Of a DNA stretch of 64,000 nucleotides, positions 52,891-61,121 are shown piece after piece (the stretch's first letter is position 1; every line of letters starts with the position of its first letter). Source of the stretch: Pedobacter sp. HDW13 (lineage in GTDB: Bacteria; Bacteroidota; Bacteroidia; Sphingobacteriales; Sphingobacteriaceae). The translations under genes were made by a program, and so were the position numbers. The stretch is taken from assembly GCF_011303555.1 (NCBI RefSeq), contig NZ_CP049868.1, forward strand, positions 2,790,001-2,854,000, written 5' to 3'. The notes beneath the pieces are model-generated. The model worked only from the letters and a program-made list of their open reading frames with translations, did no database searches and had not been told where the DNA came from.

Positions 52891-53598
52891 ATGAAAAAGC
52901 TATTACTGCCCATCTTATTTATTTTGATGGCATTTGGAAAACTATCAGCACAGACTCAAAATCAGAACTCTGGCTGGTTTATGTTTTTAAACAATACTAA
53001 ATTTAACGATAAATGGGGATTGCAATTTGATCTTCAAGTTCGTTCGGCCGACGACTGGGGTTACGTACGTAACATTCTGGTGCGCCCGGCAGTGCAATAT
53101 TTCATCAACAATAAAAGTAATGTGGCCCTGGGTTATTTATGGCAGAACACCGAATTAAGGTTATTGGGTTCTTCTAATAATTCTTTAACCGAACACCGTA
53201 TTTTTGAGCAATACATTTATAACCATAAAATCAGTTCAGTATTTACGAGTCACAGGTTTAGGTTAGAACAACGTTTTATTGAGCGTTTAAACAACGAAGA
53301 CTTGTTTTCGCAACGGTTTCGCTATTTTGTAAGGTTTATTAAGCCTTTGCAAAAAGCACAGCCAACTTTTACCAAGGGTGCTTTTGTAGCTTTACAGAAT
53401 GAAATTTTCTTAAACCTGCAGAACAAAAGCCAGATTAATAATAGTGTTTTTGATCAAAACCGCGCATACCTGGCTTTGGGCTACCGTTTTTCGAAGCAGT
53501 TTGATGTTGAGGCAGGTTATATGAACCAGGCGCAACATGGGGCAACGGCTAATACAGTTAATAATATTATCCAGTTAGCACTGTACACCAGGTTTTAA
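52891..53598 (+). CDS. DUF2490 outer membrane protein
   Basis: The 235-residue product has a signal peptide ending KLSAQ and a barrel pattern typical of DUF2490: WFMFLNNTKFNDKWGLQFDLQVRS, then EHRIFEQYIYNHKISSVFTSHRFRLEQRF and FDVEAGYMNQ, ending LALYTRF. Its role is unknown; the Phe end fits outer-membrane insertion. Confidence 0.88.
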   Translation: MKKLLLPILFILMAFGKLSAQTQNQNSGWFMFLNNTKFNDKWGLQFDLQVRSADDWGYVRNILVRPAVQYFINNKSNVALGYLWQNTELRLLGSSNNSLTEHRIFEQYIYNHKISSVFTSHRFRLEQRFIERLNNEDLFSQRFRYFVRFIKPLQKAQPTFTKGAFVALQNEIFLNLQNKSQINNSVFDQNRAYLALGYRFSKQFDVEAGYMNQAQHGATANTVNNIIQLALYTRF

Positions 53599-53681
53599 TT
53601 TTAAAGTCATTTTTTGTACAACAACTCTTACAAAGTGTTAAAGCTGTTGTAATTGACCTTGCTTTTTGCTCAATTTGCCGC

Positions 53682-54572
53682 GTGAAAAAATTTACCATTC
53701 TATTTTTAGCACTTTTATTCGGCAAGCGGATGCACGCACAAGAAATTAAAAGTTCTTCTGCCAACCAAACGCCGACCTCGAAAAGTTTATTTAACCCTGA
53801 ACACAAGCGGAATTTTTCGCGTAAAGGCGATTTTTATTTTCATTGGGGATACAATAGTTCCTGGTATGGCAAAAGCGATATCCGTTTTCAGGGGCCGAAC
53901 TACGATTTTATGCTAAAGGATGTTGTGGCGCACGACAGGCAATCAAAATTAAGTTGGGAATATTTAAATCCCGGTTTAATTACGGTACCTCAGTATAATA
54001 TTCGGGTAGGTTATTTTATAAAAGATAATTACAGTATTTCTATTGGCTGGGACCACATGAAATATGTGATGGATATTCCGCAGACTGTTGCCATTACCGG
54101 ACATATTGGTCCAAATATTTCGCATGAAAATACACCTACTGGTACATTGGCAGGTGATTATAATGGCCAAAGTATTAATGTTAAAGAAAGCATGCTTACT
54201 TACGAGCATACAGATGGCTTTAATTATGCCAATATAGAAGTAGAGCGTTATGATGATATTTGGGTTGCACCAGGTGGCAAAACCTCATTAACTTTAGAAA
54301 CCGGTTTAGGCGGTGGGCTAATGGTACCACGTTCTGATGTACGTTTGTTTGGCCAGGGCCGCAATAACCACTTCAGCATTTCTGGCTACGGTGTTTCGGC
54401 AAAAGTTGGTTTGAAGTTTTACATCTGGAAAAACTTTTATGTACAAAATACAACCAAATTTGGGGCGACCAATTTAACCAATGTACACACCACAGGCTGG
54501 GACGAGTTTGATAAAGCCAGTCAGAAAATTAACTATATCGAAAACATCTGGTTAATTGGGGTTCAGTTTTAA
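53682..54572 (+). CDS. Outer membrane beta-barrel protein, unknown
   Basis: The 296-residue protein starts at GTG 53682 with signal MKKFTILFLALLFGKRMHAQ. The mature part alternates as a barrel (GDFYFHWGYNSSWYGKSDIRF, YNIRVGYFIKDNYSISIGWDH, KVGLKFYIWKNFYVQNTTKFG) and ends IWLIGVQF. I recognise no specific family. It follows the DUF2490 barrel on the same strand. Confidence 0.78.
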   Translation: MKKFTILFLALLFGKRMHAQEIKSSSANQTPTSKSLFNPEHKRNFSRKGDFYFHWGYNSSWYGKSDIRFQGPNYDFMLKDVVAHDRQSKLSWEYLNPGLITVPQYNIRVGYFIKDNYSISIGWDHMKYVMDIPQTVAITGHIGPNISHENTPTGTLAGDYNGQSINVKESMLTYEHTDGFNYANIEVERYDDIWVAPGGKTSLTLETGLGGGLMVPRSDVRLFGQGRNNHFSISGYGVSAKVGLKFYIWKNFYVQNTTKFGATNLTNVHTTGWDEFDKASQKINYIENIWLIGVQF

Positions 54573-54580
54573 AAGAGATT

Positions 54581-54605
54581 AAAGGAGGCTTAAGCCTCCT
54601 TTTTT
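54581..54605. terminator. Bidirectional terminator overlapping the XRE gene end
   Basis: AAAGGAGGCTTAAGCCTCCTTT is a perfect palindrome followed by T. The stop codon of the minus-strand regulator lies inside it. Confidence 0.9.
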
Positions 54606-54961
54606 GTTTCCTGATCATCTTTCTGCTCTTTAATTGCCGCCGCAATCTTTGCAATATCTTTAAACGGAACATCGGCAATGAGGTTGTGGATGTTCGTTTC
54701 TTCCTCGCGCCTTATTAATTTCTTTAATGGATGCTTGTCGCTAAGTATTTCGTTTTTATTGAGGTACCAAACAAATAGATCGGCAGGTTCGCAAATTAAA
54801 AGTTTGCATAATTTCTCGATATGATCTAACCTGATCGACCGTGTTTTACCATATAGAATGTAGTGCGCCGGGTGTGGCGTGAAACCTGCTATAGTGAGGT
54901 AGGTATGGGGACGTTCAATGCCCCGGGCAATAAAAATTGGAATTACATTTAAAAATAACAT
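54590..54961 (-). CDS. XRE-family HTH transcriptional regulator
   Basis: The 123-residue protein has a Cro/CI-type helix-turn-helix in residues 5-68: IPIFIARGIERPHTYLTIAGFTPHPAHYILYGKTRSIRLDHIEKLCKLL in order, with the usual DLF end. The rest is helical and charged. It probably binds operators as a dimer; the targets are unknown. It stands alone. Confidence 0.85.
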   Translation of the reverse strand: MLFLNVIPIFIARGIERPHTYLTIAGFTPHPAHYILYGKTRSIRLDHIEKLCKLLICEPADLFVWYLNKNEILSDKHPLKKLIRREEETNIHNLIADVPFKDIAKIAAAIKEQKDDQETKKEA

Positions 54962-55127
54962 ATTGTTAATCGGTTAAGTGATAAAAAACGGTATTCAGTT
55001 TATCAGGCATGATTAAACAATAGCTATAGCGGATGTAAAAAGCTGATGGACGATTTAAAAACATAAAATAACGATGTTAAAAGGTCAAAATTTTATGTAA
55101 TAAATAAAATTAAGTTGCTAATCTCTA

Positions 55128-56008
55128 TCACTGTTGTTCAGTAGTTTTTAAATCTGTACTAACTTGCTGAAGCTCCTTGCCGAGTTTGTTTTGGTTAAAG
55201 AAGGCCGCTAGCGCTTTCAGTCTTTTTCTATTGTCGTATTTCAGGTTTGAATTTAGCTTTTGCTGGCATTTTGAACATAGTCTGGCTATGCTTCTATCAG
55301 TTTCGCCTAAACTATTAGTGCCATTCATTAGGCAATTGGCTTCAACACATGGGTTAATCCAAACATGTGGCCAATTTCATGTGAAGCGGTTTTTAGAAGT
55401 CTTTCGAGGCTTAAATTAAATTGCTCATTTGCAAGGGGCTTTTTATGGAACCGGTAAATCGAGTTTACAGCCAATCCTTTCTCATAAGATGCCAGCCCGA
55501 ACACAAAATTCCATTTATCATTCGGGAACAAATCCATTTCGGTTATGCCAAGGATGGCGATTGCATCTTTTGGCCTCCCAACGGCTACAACGGTATCACG
55601 TATATAGGTGGCTAATAGTTGTTCGTGTTGCTGGCTTATCCTCCGGGCATGTGGTGGCACAATATTGTTGTTTACTTTGGGCAGCAATACTGTATTAAGC
55701 TGGAAAAACTTTTCTAAATACTCACGGGTAAGTTGAATTTGTTTCCACTCGTGTACCGAAAATTCTCCAATTGGTTTTAGATAAATGGTTTTTAATATTT
55801 TGTTGGGCGTAAGTGGGTGACTATTATGGTAATTGGCCAAGGTTTGAATTCGTTCCTGATGATTAAAAAGCCAGTCGCCTTTTTGTGTTTTTTTTAGCGG
55901 AATATCATTTTTAGCCACTGCACTAAAATAGCTGGAATTGTTGTTGCAAGATGCCAGCGCTACTATGATAAACAGGTAAACCAAAAGAGAATAGATCGCC
56001 CGCTTCAT
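55128..56008 (-). pseudogene. Archaemetzincin-like metalloprotease, split by a 1-base deletion
   Basis: The first frame (56008-55328) has a lipoprotein signal (LASC-NNNS) and ends soon after SHEIGHMFGLTH. The next frame continues VEANCLMNGTNSLGETDRS and LCSKCQQKL to 55128. Joined, they give the archaemetzincin pattern HExxHxxGxxH-C-x4-C-x-M and CxxC. One base is missing at about 55349 (HV should be HC-V). Intact, it would be a zinc aminopeptidase of about 293 residues. The gene ends the DUF4261-DUF2185-DinB cluster. Confidence 0.88.
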
Positions 56009-56011
56009 ATT

Positions 56012-56461
56012 CTAATTTGCATCTAGCAATCTTCTGTGGTAATTAATTTGCCCCAGGTGATAGGCGAGATGGGTAGCAAGGTGTGTAAGAAAATATCCGG
56101 TAGAAGTTTTTCCTTCAAGCACCAGTAGGGGATATTCGGCCTCCAGCTCTTCTATTGTTATTTTATCGAGTGTTCGGTTTACAATGTCGATGGTTTCATC
56201 TATTTTAATAAGCAGTTCTTTGCTGGGCACATCTTTTAATGAAAACTCGAGGTCACGGTTTCTGATGTACCCCCTGTTTCCAAGTGTAGCACCAATGTAA
56301 GTATTTAAATTGCCGATTAGGTGCAGACAGAGGTTACCAGCCGAATTGGCTATGCCTTGATCGATGATCCATAAATTGGCCTCGTTTTGATATGATTCAA
56401 TTTCCGTTTTCAGTTTATGCAGATCGCGGTCGAATAGTTTTTTAAGGATTTGGTTTAGCAT
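56012..56461 (-). CDS. DinB superfamily protein (DUF1572-like)
   Basis: The 149-residue protein has the DinB four-helix layout: NLCLHLIGNLNTYIGATLG with the first His, and FLTHLATHLAYHLGQINYHRRL with the others. These bind a metal; some relatives are thiol-S-transferases. It lies 3 bases before the archaemetzincin gene and 25 bases after the DUF2185 gene. Confidence 0.88.
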   Translation of the reverse strand: MLNQILKKLFDRDLHKLKTEIESYQNEANLWIIDQGIANSAGNLCLHLIGNLNTYIGATLGNRGYIRNRDLEFSLKDVPSKELLIKIDETIDIVNRTLDKITIEELEAEYPLLVLEGKTSTGYFLTHLATHLAYHLGQINYHRRLLDAN

Positions 56462-56486
56462 GGTTACGAAGTTTGGTTTGGAAATC

Positions 56487-57257
56487 TTATTCAGCTACTT
56501 TTATGCTTTTCCAGGTTTCTATGGCCCATTCTATATCCTTCTTATCATCGAAATATATGGCCAGCATTAAATATTGCTGATCTACTATCGAATCAGCATA
56601 AATTACCTGATAGGCTTTTAAATTATCGCGTTCGTTAATCATATAGCCCACTTTTAAAATCTGATCATCTGAAAAGTCGAATGTATCTAATGTTTTGGCT
56701 ACCGATTGATCGCGATCTTTTATAAACTGTATGCGTTCCTGGTATATTTCGGCCCTGGTTTTATCTTGTTCGTTGCAGATAAACAGTCTGACTGATTTAT
56801 CACCTGTGGTGTACAATACATCTCCATCTGTTTCTGCTATCCGCTCAAAGAGATTGTTAATATCTATAGTCCACTTGTCGCTTAGCTGGTGGGTTACGAT
56901 GTAATCATCTTCCAGTTCAAAATCTGTAATTTTTTTCCAGCTGGCATGTTCATCCGCTCTCTCATAAGCCGAACCCACTCCTTTGAGCAGGATCTTTTCT
57001 ATTGAGGAATCAATTTTAAGAATGGTAGACGGATTGTAGATTTTAATGTTTTGCGGATCGTCTACATATCCTTCAGATTCGTGGCCGCTAAAAATTCTCC
57101 AGCCACTGTCTTCAGCGCATATTCCTTTTTCGCGGTACATAAAACGCGGTTTCATATTTTCTTCTGCAATCATTTTCGAAACCATCAATCCTCCAATGCG
57201 GGGAAAATGATCGAAATTCTCTTCTCTTTGCTTTTTTTTCTTTTTAGATAGATGCAT
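56487..57257 (-). CDS. DUF2185 (Imm33-like) protein
   Basis: From ATG 57257 the product has 256 residues; an in-frame extension upstream is unconserved. The start KKKKKQREENFDHFPRIGGLMVSK leads to a DUF2185 domain: FMYREKGICAEDSGWRIFSGHE, VDDPQNIKIYNPSTIL. DUF2185 is also known as an immunity-protein family (Imm33) of polymorphic toxins. The C-terminal 130 residues form a second domain I do not know. It stands between DUF4261 and DinB genes. Confidence 0.8.
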   Translation of the reverse strand: MHLSKKKKKQREENFDHFPRIGGLMVSKMIAEENMKPRFMYREKGICAEDSGWRIFSGHESEGYVDDPQNIKIYNPSTILKIDSSIEKILLKGVGSAYERADEHASWKKITDFELEDDYIVTHQLSDKWTIDINNLFERIAETDGDVLYTTGDKSVRLFICNEQDKTRAEIYQERIQFIKDRDQSVAKTLDTFDFSDDQILKVGYMINERDNLKAYQVIYADSIVDQQYLMLAIYFDDKKDIEWAIETWKSIKVAE

Positions 57258-57313
57258 TTGTTTTAACTGTAAGATGTTGGAAAAAGCCGGATAACTGGCA
57301 ATTAAATGTGCGC

Positions 57314-58186
57314 TTATGCTGGAATTACATTTACCACCACTCTTTCGGGGGCAACCAGTGAAAGCTGTTTTACACATTTCCATTTCGAGCCCGCTAATCC
57401 TTCCATGGTGTCTACTTCTTCAATAATGTCGCCATATTCGTAAACGTGATAGGCGTAACTCCACAGTAAATTGGCCATTTCATTTTCATTAAATGCTGTA
57501 AACCTAATCTGGAAATCGGGAAGGCCTAGCGCATGCATGCCGATGGTGTCCATCAGTAATTCGCGGTTTTGAGGATCGTTACTTACATTGAAAAGCCTAA
57601 CGTTGCAGAAGGCATACAGTGCCTGTAATTTATCGGTTTCCCAAAGGTTGGTAATGGCGATGGGGTTTAATATTTTGTCGCCATGAAAGGTATATACTGC
57701 ATTAGGTTCTGTAACCCTGATTACGGTCGTCAGGAAATCCATAAACAGGTTTACACGTGCTTTATAGGGCAAGCTTCGCGACATTAAATCGGTAATCAGT
57801 ATTTCGTATTGACAGCTTTGCGCTATCTCATTGGCTTCCTGCCAGTGCCAGTTTTGGGTAAATGCGGTATCGGGAAGGCCAACTCCAGCCTCATTCCTGT
57901 CGGGGATCAGGATGTTGAGCTGTGCAGGGAGGGTAGCGTCGGTCAGCTGAACAGGATAATCGGGAAAGGAAAAAATAAGGCTGCTTGTAGAAAATGAATG
58001 ATCTATATTGGTGATCTGTTTTTTGAGTTCCGCTAAAATCTGATCGGCATTGAGGTTGGGTTTGCCAGAAAATAAAAGCTTGGTCATCAGCATTTCGGGG
58101 AAATTCTGAGGTTGATTATCTTCAGCGATCGGTTCAATATCTGCTGTTATTGTGTTTTTCTTTTTAAATGGGTTGAATAAATTCAT
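57314..58186 (-). CDS. DUF4261 domain protein
   Basis: The product has 290 residues from ATG 58186. The C-terminal half is DUF4261-like: MDTIGMHALGLPDFQIRFT, then LLWSYAYHVYEYGDIIEEVDTMEGL. The N-terminal half has the strands expected for the family (MLMTKLLFSGKPNL, SSLIFSFPDYPVQL). DUF4261 is often found with immunity-type proteins. It is the first gene of the cluster. Confidence 0.82.
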   Translation of the reverse strand: MNLFNPFKKKNTITADIEPIAEDNQPQNFPEMLMTKLLFSGKPNLNADQILAELKKQITNIDHSFSTSSLIFSFPDYPVQLTDATLPAQLNILIPDRNEAGVGLPDTAFTQNWHWQEANEIAQSCQYEILITDLMSRSLPYKARVNLFMDFLTTVIRVTEPNAVYTFHGDKILNPIAITNLWETDKLQALYAFCNVRLFNVSNDPQNRELLMDTIGMHALGLPDFQIRFTAFNENEMANLLWSYAYHVYEYGDIIEEVDTMEGLAGSKWKCVKQLSLVAPERVVVNVIPA

Positions 58187-58336
58187 GCCTAAATGTAGCA
58201 TGTTTTGGATATAGTGGGAGATTCTTTTTCATTTTTACGAATGATTTTAAGTTACGATTTGTTATAGCCTATCTTATCAAAAATGGCATTTAATATTTTA
58301 CACAGTTGGCTCGTTAAAAGGATAGTATATGCAAGT

Positions 58337-58375
58337 CATAAAAAAAAAGTCCCGAATTGCTCCGGGACGTTTCTT
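58337..58375 (-). terminator. Terminator of the GIN-domain gene
   Basis: Minus-strand GTCCCGGAGCAATTCGGGAC forms a stem and runs into nine T. It lies 25-50 bases after the GIN gene stop. Confidence 0.9.
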
Positions 58376-58395
58376 AAATAAGGTTTTATCAGGTT

Positions 58396-59127
58396 TTAAA
58401 CTTTTCTCACTTTTCCTGAGCCGATTACAGTTTTATCAACTGTTGGATTGCCAGAATAGTTTACACTGCCTGAACCGCTGATTACGGCCCTGATACTTTC
58501 GTCAACAGCGATGTTAACAGTACCTGAACCACTGATGGTGGTAGATAGCGTTTTTACAGCAAAAGATTTACCGGCAAAAGCGCCTGAGCTGCTGATTACC
58601 ACTTTGGCATGATCGGCACCGCCAGTAATGTTGATAGAACCCGATCCGCTAATAACACCGCTATAATTATCTACATCAGCCGTGGCTTTGATACTTCCAG
58701 AGCCACTAATTGTAGTGGTTAAGCTACCTGTACTGATTTTTCCGCTAACAGTTATACCGCCATCGCCGCTAACGGTTAAGCTGGCCAGTTCTTTTGCGGT
58801 TACATAAGCTGTAATTTTTTTACCGTCATATTTATTAGACCAGCTTCTGATGCTGGTTTGTGGGCGGATTACCAAAACGCCGCTTTTTACTTCGGTAACG
58901 ATGGTAGCAAGGGCGTCGGCATCGCCTTCTAAACGACAGCTTTCGGTGTTACCCAGGGTTACAATTACGTTAATTGGCCCTGCCGAGGCTATACCATTGA
59001 AGTTTTTAACGTCGCGGTCGTCTTTTAGGGATTTAACAGCATTGATGTGCGGACGTGCTGTTGCAGTTATGCTAATACCAGAAGTTAGTGTAAATGAAGC
59101 TAGTAATAGGGCAAATAATTTTTTCAT
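58396..59127 (-). CDS. DUF2807 (GIN domain) protein, exported
   Basis: From ATG 59127 the product has 243 residues with a signal peptide (MKKLFALLLASFTLTSGISITATA). The GIN domain is a right-handed beta-solenoid: FNGIASAGPINVIVTLGN at the start, then repeated SGSGSI turns (TTISGSGSIKA, GVISGSGSINI, TISGSGTVNI, AVISGSGSVNY). These are probably envelope-facing; function unknown. Confidence 0.88.
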   Translation of the reverse strand: MKKLFALLLASFTLTSGISITATARPHINAVKSLKDDRDVKNFNGIASAGPINVIVTLGNTESCRLEGDADALATIVTEVKSGVLVIRPQTSIRSWSNKYDGKKITAYVTAKELASLTVSGDGGITVSGKISTGSLTTTISGSGSIKATADVDNYSGVISGSGSINITGGADHAKVVISSSGAFAGKSFAVKTLSTTISGSGTVNIAVDESIRAVISGSGSVNYSGNPTVDKTVIGSGKVRKV

Positions 59128-59282
59128 GGTTATAGATTTTATAGGTCTTTTATAATGATGAATAATCGGTTTTGAATATAAGACGGCAGTTCGGACAAAA
59201 AGTTGCACCCGGTGAAAAATTTCGTGCTAATTTGGTGTCAGATTTATGGTCAGATGGGAACCTCTGACCTCAACTAAAATTA

Positions 59283-59354
59283 TTATCCCTTTTTAATTCC
59301 CACATAAAACAGCAGGTGGTTTTTCAAATTGTTGGTCGGTTTAAGTAACCTGAG
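59283..59354 (-). pseudogene. Short remnant resembling the end of an M1 peptidase gene
   Basis: Minus-strand reading gives LRLLKPTNNLKNHLLFYVGIKKG and a stop. It matches the C-terminus of the neighbouring M1 peptidase (LIKPTND-WK and HDLLFYINIKQG) with the middle missing. No other part of such a gene is present, so it may be a leftover of a deleted paralog. Confidence 0.5.
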
Positions 59355-59385
59355 AGAAGTCAAGTTTTTAAAACTTGACTTCTCT
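59353..59385. repeat. Perfect palindrome AGAGAAGTCAAGTTTT
   Basis: A 16-base arm (59353-59368) is followed by its inverse (59370-59385), with one base between. There is no extended T-run after it on the minus strand. It lies 10 bases after the M1 peptidase stop. Confidence 0.8.
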
Positions 59386-59394
59386 GTAAACGCG

Positions 59395-61047
59395 CTAACC
59401 CTGCTTAATGTTAATATAAAACAGCAGGTCGTGTTTGAAGTTTTCCACAGTTACGCCTGCATCCACCGCAATGGTTTTCCAATCGTTGGTGGGTTTAATT
59501 AATGTGTAAGTACCGGCCTTCAAAGTAACACGTACCGGCATATCGAAACCCTTAACATCGGTTACCCAGCGGTAAGAAAGCTTATTGTTGTTGATTTTAT
59601 ATTCAAGCACCGGAATTTTGGTGTAACGCAAATACTGGTCGAATATCTTATCTAATTTTAAACCGCTTTGCCTGGCTATGTATTGCTCAATTTGAGCTGT
59701 AGTAACTGTTTGGTGATAAAAGGTTTTGCCTAAACCACGTAAAATCTGCCTGAATTTCTCATCGTTATTAATTAACTGGCGAATGGTGCTAATGAGGTTC
59801 GCTCCTTTAGGGTACATATCGCCAGAGCCTTCTTTATTTACACCGTAAGGACCGATCACCGGAACGTCGTTACGGATGCTTTTTTGGAGCCCGATTACAT
59901 ATTCATCTGCAGCAGCTTTATTCTCGGTACACTCGGTAAATAATACTTCAGAGTAATTGGTAAAACCTTCGTGAATCCACATATCGGCAATATCTTTTGA
60001 AGTGATATTATTGCCAAACCACTCATGACCACTTTCGTGGATGGTGATGAAATCCCATTTTAAACCATGCCCAGTGCCACTTAGATCGCGGCCCAGATAG
60101 CCTTGCTTAAATTGGTTACCGTAGGCCACAGCACTTTGGTGCTCCATACCCAGGTGTGGTGCCTGTACCAGTTTATAACCATCTTTATACCAAGGGTAAG
60201 GGCCAAACCAATATTCAAAACATTTTAGCATGGGGTTTACATCAGCATCCCAATGTGGGCGTGCTTTGGCACTATCGGTTTGTAAAGCCCAGTAATCGAT
60301 GGTTAGTTTTCCATTTTCACCATTGTAGCTATCTTCCCAGTGAGCGTATTTGCCAATGTAAAAGCTTACATCGTAATTGTTGATTGGATTGCCCACAATC
60401 CAGTTGTATTGCCTGTAACCATCTGGTTTATCAACCGTGTTTCTTAGTCTGCCATTTGATATTTCTTGTAAGGTATTGGGTACGCTGATACTGATAAGCA
60501 TACTGTCTACCTCATCGCTCTGGTGATCTTTATTTGGCCACCAGCAGCTGGCGCCCAAGCCCTGGCAAGCTACCGAAACAAACGGATTGCCTGCGCTGTC
60601 TTTCTTGAAAATGAAACCGCCATCCCAGGGTGGTGTTTTCGCGACAACCGGGTTGCCTGAATAATAAACAGTGAATTTATCTTTGCTTCCTTTTTTTACG
60701 GCCTTAGGGAAGGCTACAAAAACAGCATTGTATTCTCTTTTAAAAGCTAGTTCAGCACCTTTGTAAACTACCTTTTCTACTTTAAGGTTATCGAAAAGAT
60801 CGAACTGTAGTTTGGTGAAATCTTGTGTAGCGGTGAAGGCAAATTCGTTACTGCCGCTAACCGATTTTTGATCGATATCTATTTTCACATCTAAGTGATA
60901 GTAGTTGATATCGTAACAAGTACGTAGCGGCGTAAGGGTTCCGCGCAGGCTATCGGCACGCGAATTTACCTGGTTTTTGCCCAGCATTTGCGCTTGCAGG
61001 CCTGAAATACTGAATGCGAGCGCTAAAATGGTGAATAGTTTTTTCAT
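59395..61047 (-). CDS. M1 family aminopeptidase, exported
   Basis: The 550-residue protein has a signal peptide ending GLQAQ. The M1 catalytic part shows the GxMEN-like GMEHQS, then HESGHEWFGNN with Glu in WIHEGFTNYSE 18 residues later: the HExxH-x18-E zinc site. The N-terminal beta domain starts CYDINYYHLDVKIDIDQK. It removes N-terminal residues from peptides in the periplasm or outside. The C-terminal domain is short, as in the Bacteroidota form. AATCGTTT/AAACGATT lies 13-29 bases before the start. Confidence 0.93.
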   Translation of the reverse strand: MKKLFTILALAFSISGLQAQMLGKNQVNSRADSLRGTLTPLRTCYDINYYHLDVKIDIDQKSVSGSNEFAFTATQDFTKLQFDLFDNLKVEKVVYKGAELAFKREYNAVFVAFPKAVKKGSKDKFTVYYSGNPVVAKTPPWDGGFIFKKDSAGNPFVSVACQGLGASCWWPNKDHQSDEVDSMLISISVPNTLQEISNGRLRNTVDKPDGYRQYNWIVGNPINNYDVSFYIGKYAHWEDSYNGENGKLTIDYWALQTDSAKARPHWDADVNPMLKCFEYWFGPYPWYKDGYKLVQAPHLGMEHQSAVAYGNQFKQGYLGRDLSGTGHGLKWDFITIHESGHEWFGNNITSKDIADMWIHEGFTNYSEVLFTECTENKAAADEYVIGLQKSIRNDVPVIGPYGVNKEGSGDMYPKGANLISTIRQLINNDEKFRQILRGLGKTFYHQTVTTAQIEQYIARQSGLKLDKIFDQYLRYTKIPVLEYKINNNKLSYRWVTDVKGFDMPVRVTLKAGTYTLIKPTNDWKTIAVDAGVTVENFKHDLLFYINIKQG

Positions 61048-61121
61048 TTGTTTTTTATTAATCGTTTAAAACGATTGGTTATTACGCACACGTTAGAAAC
61101 GCGCGCGGGCATATTGGCTTG

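Noticed and set aside
58396..59127. Repetitive SGSGS coding region as possible DNA repeat
   Set aside because: The repetition is in the beta-solenoid protein; the codons vary, so it is ordinary GIN-domain structure.
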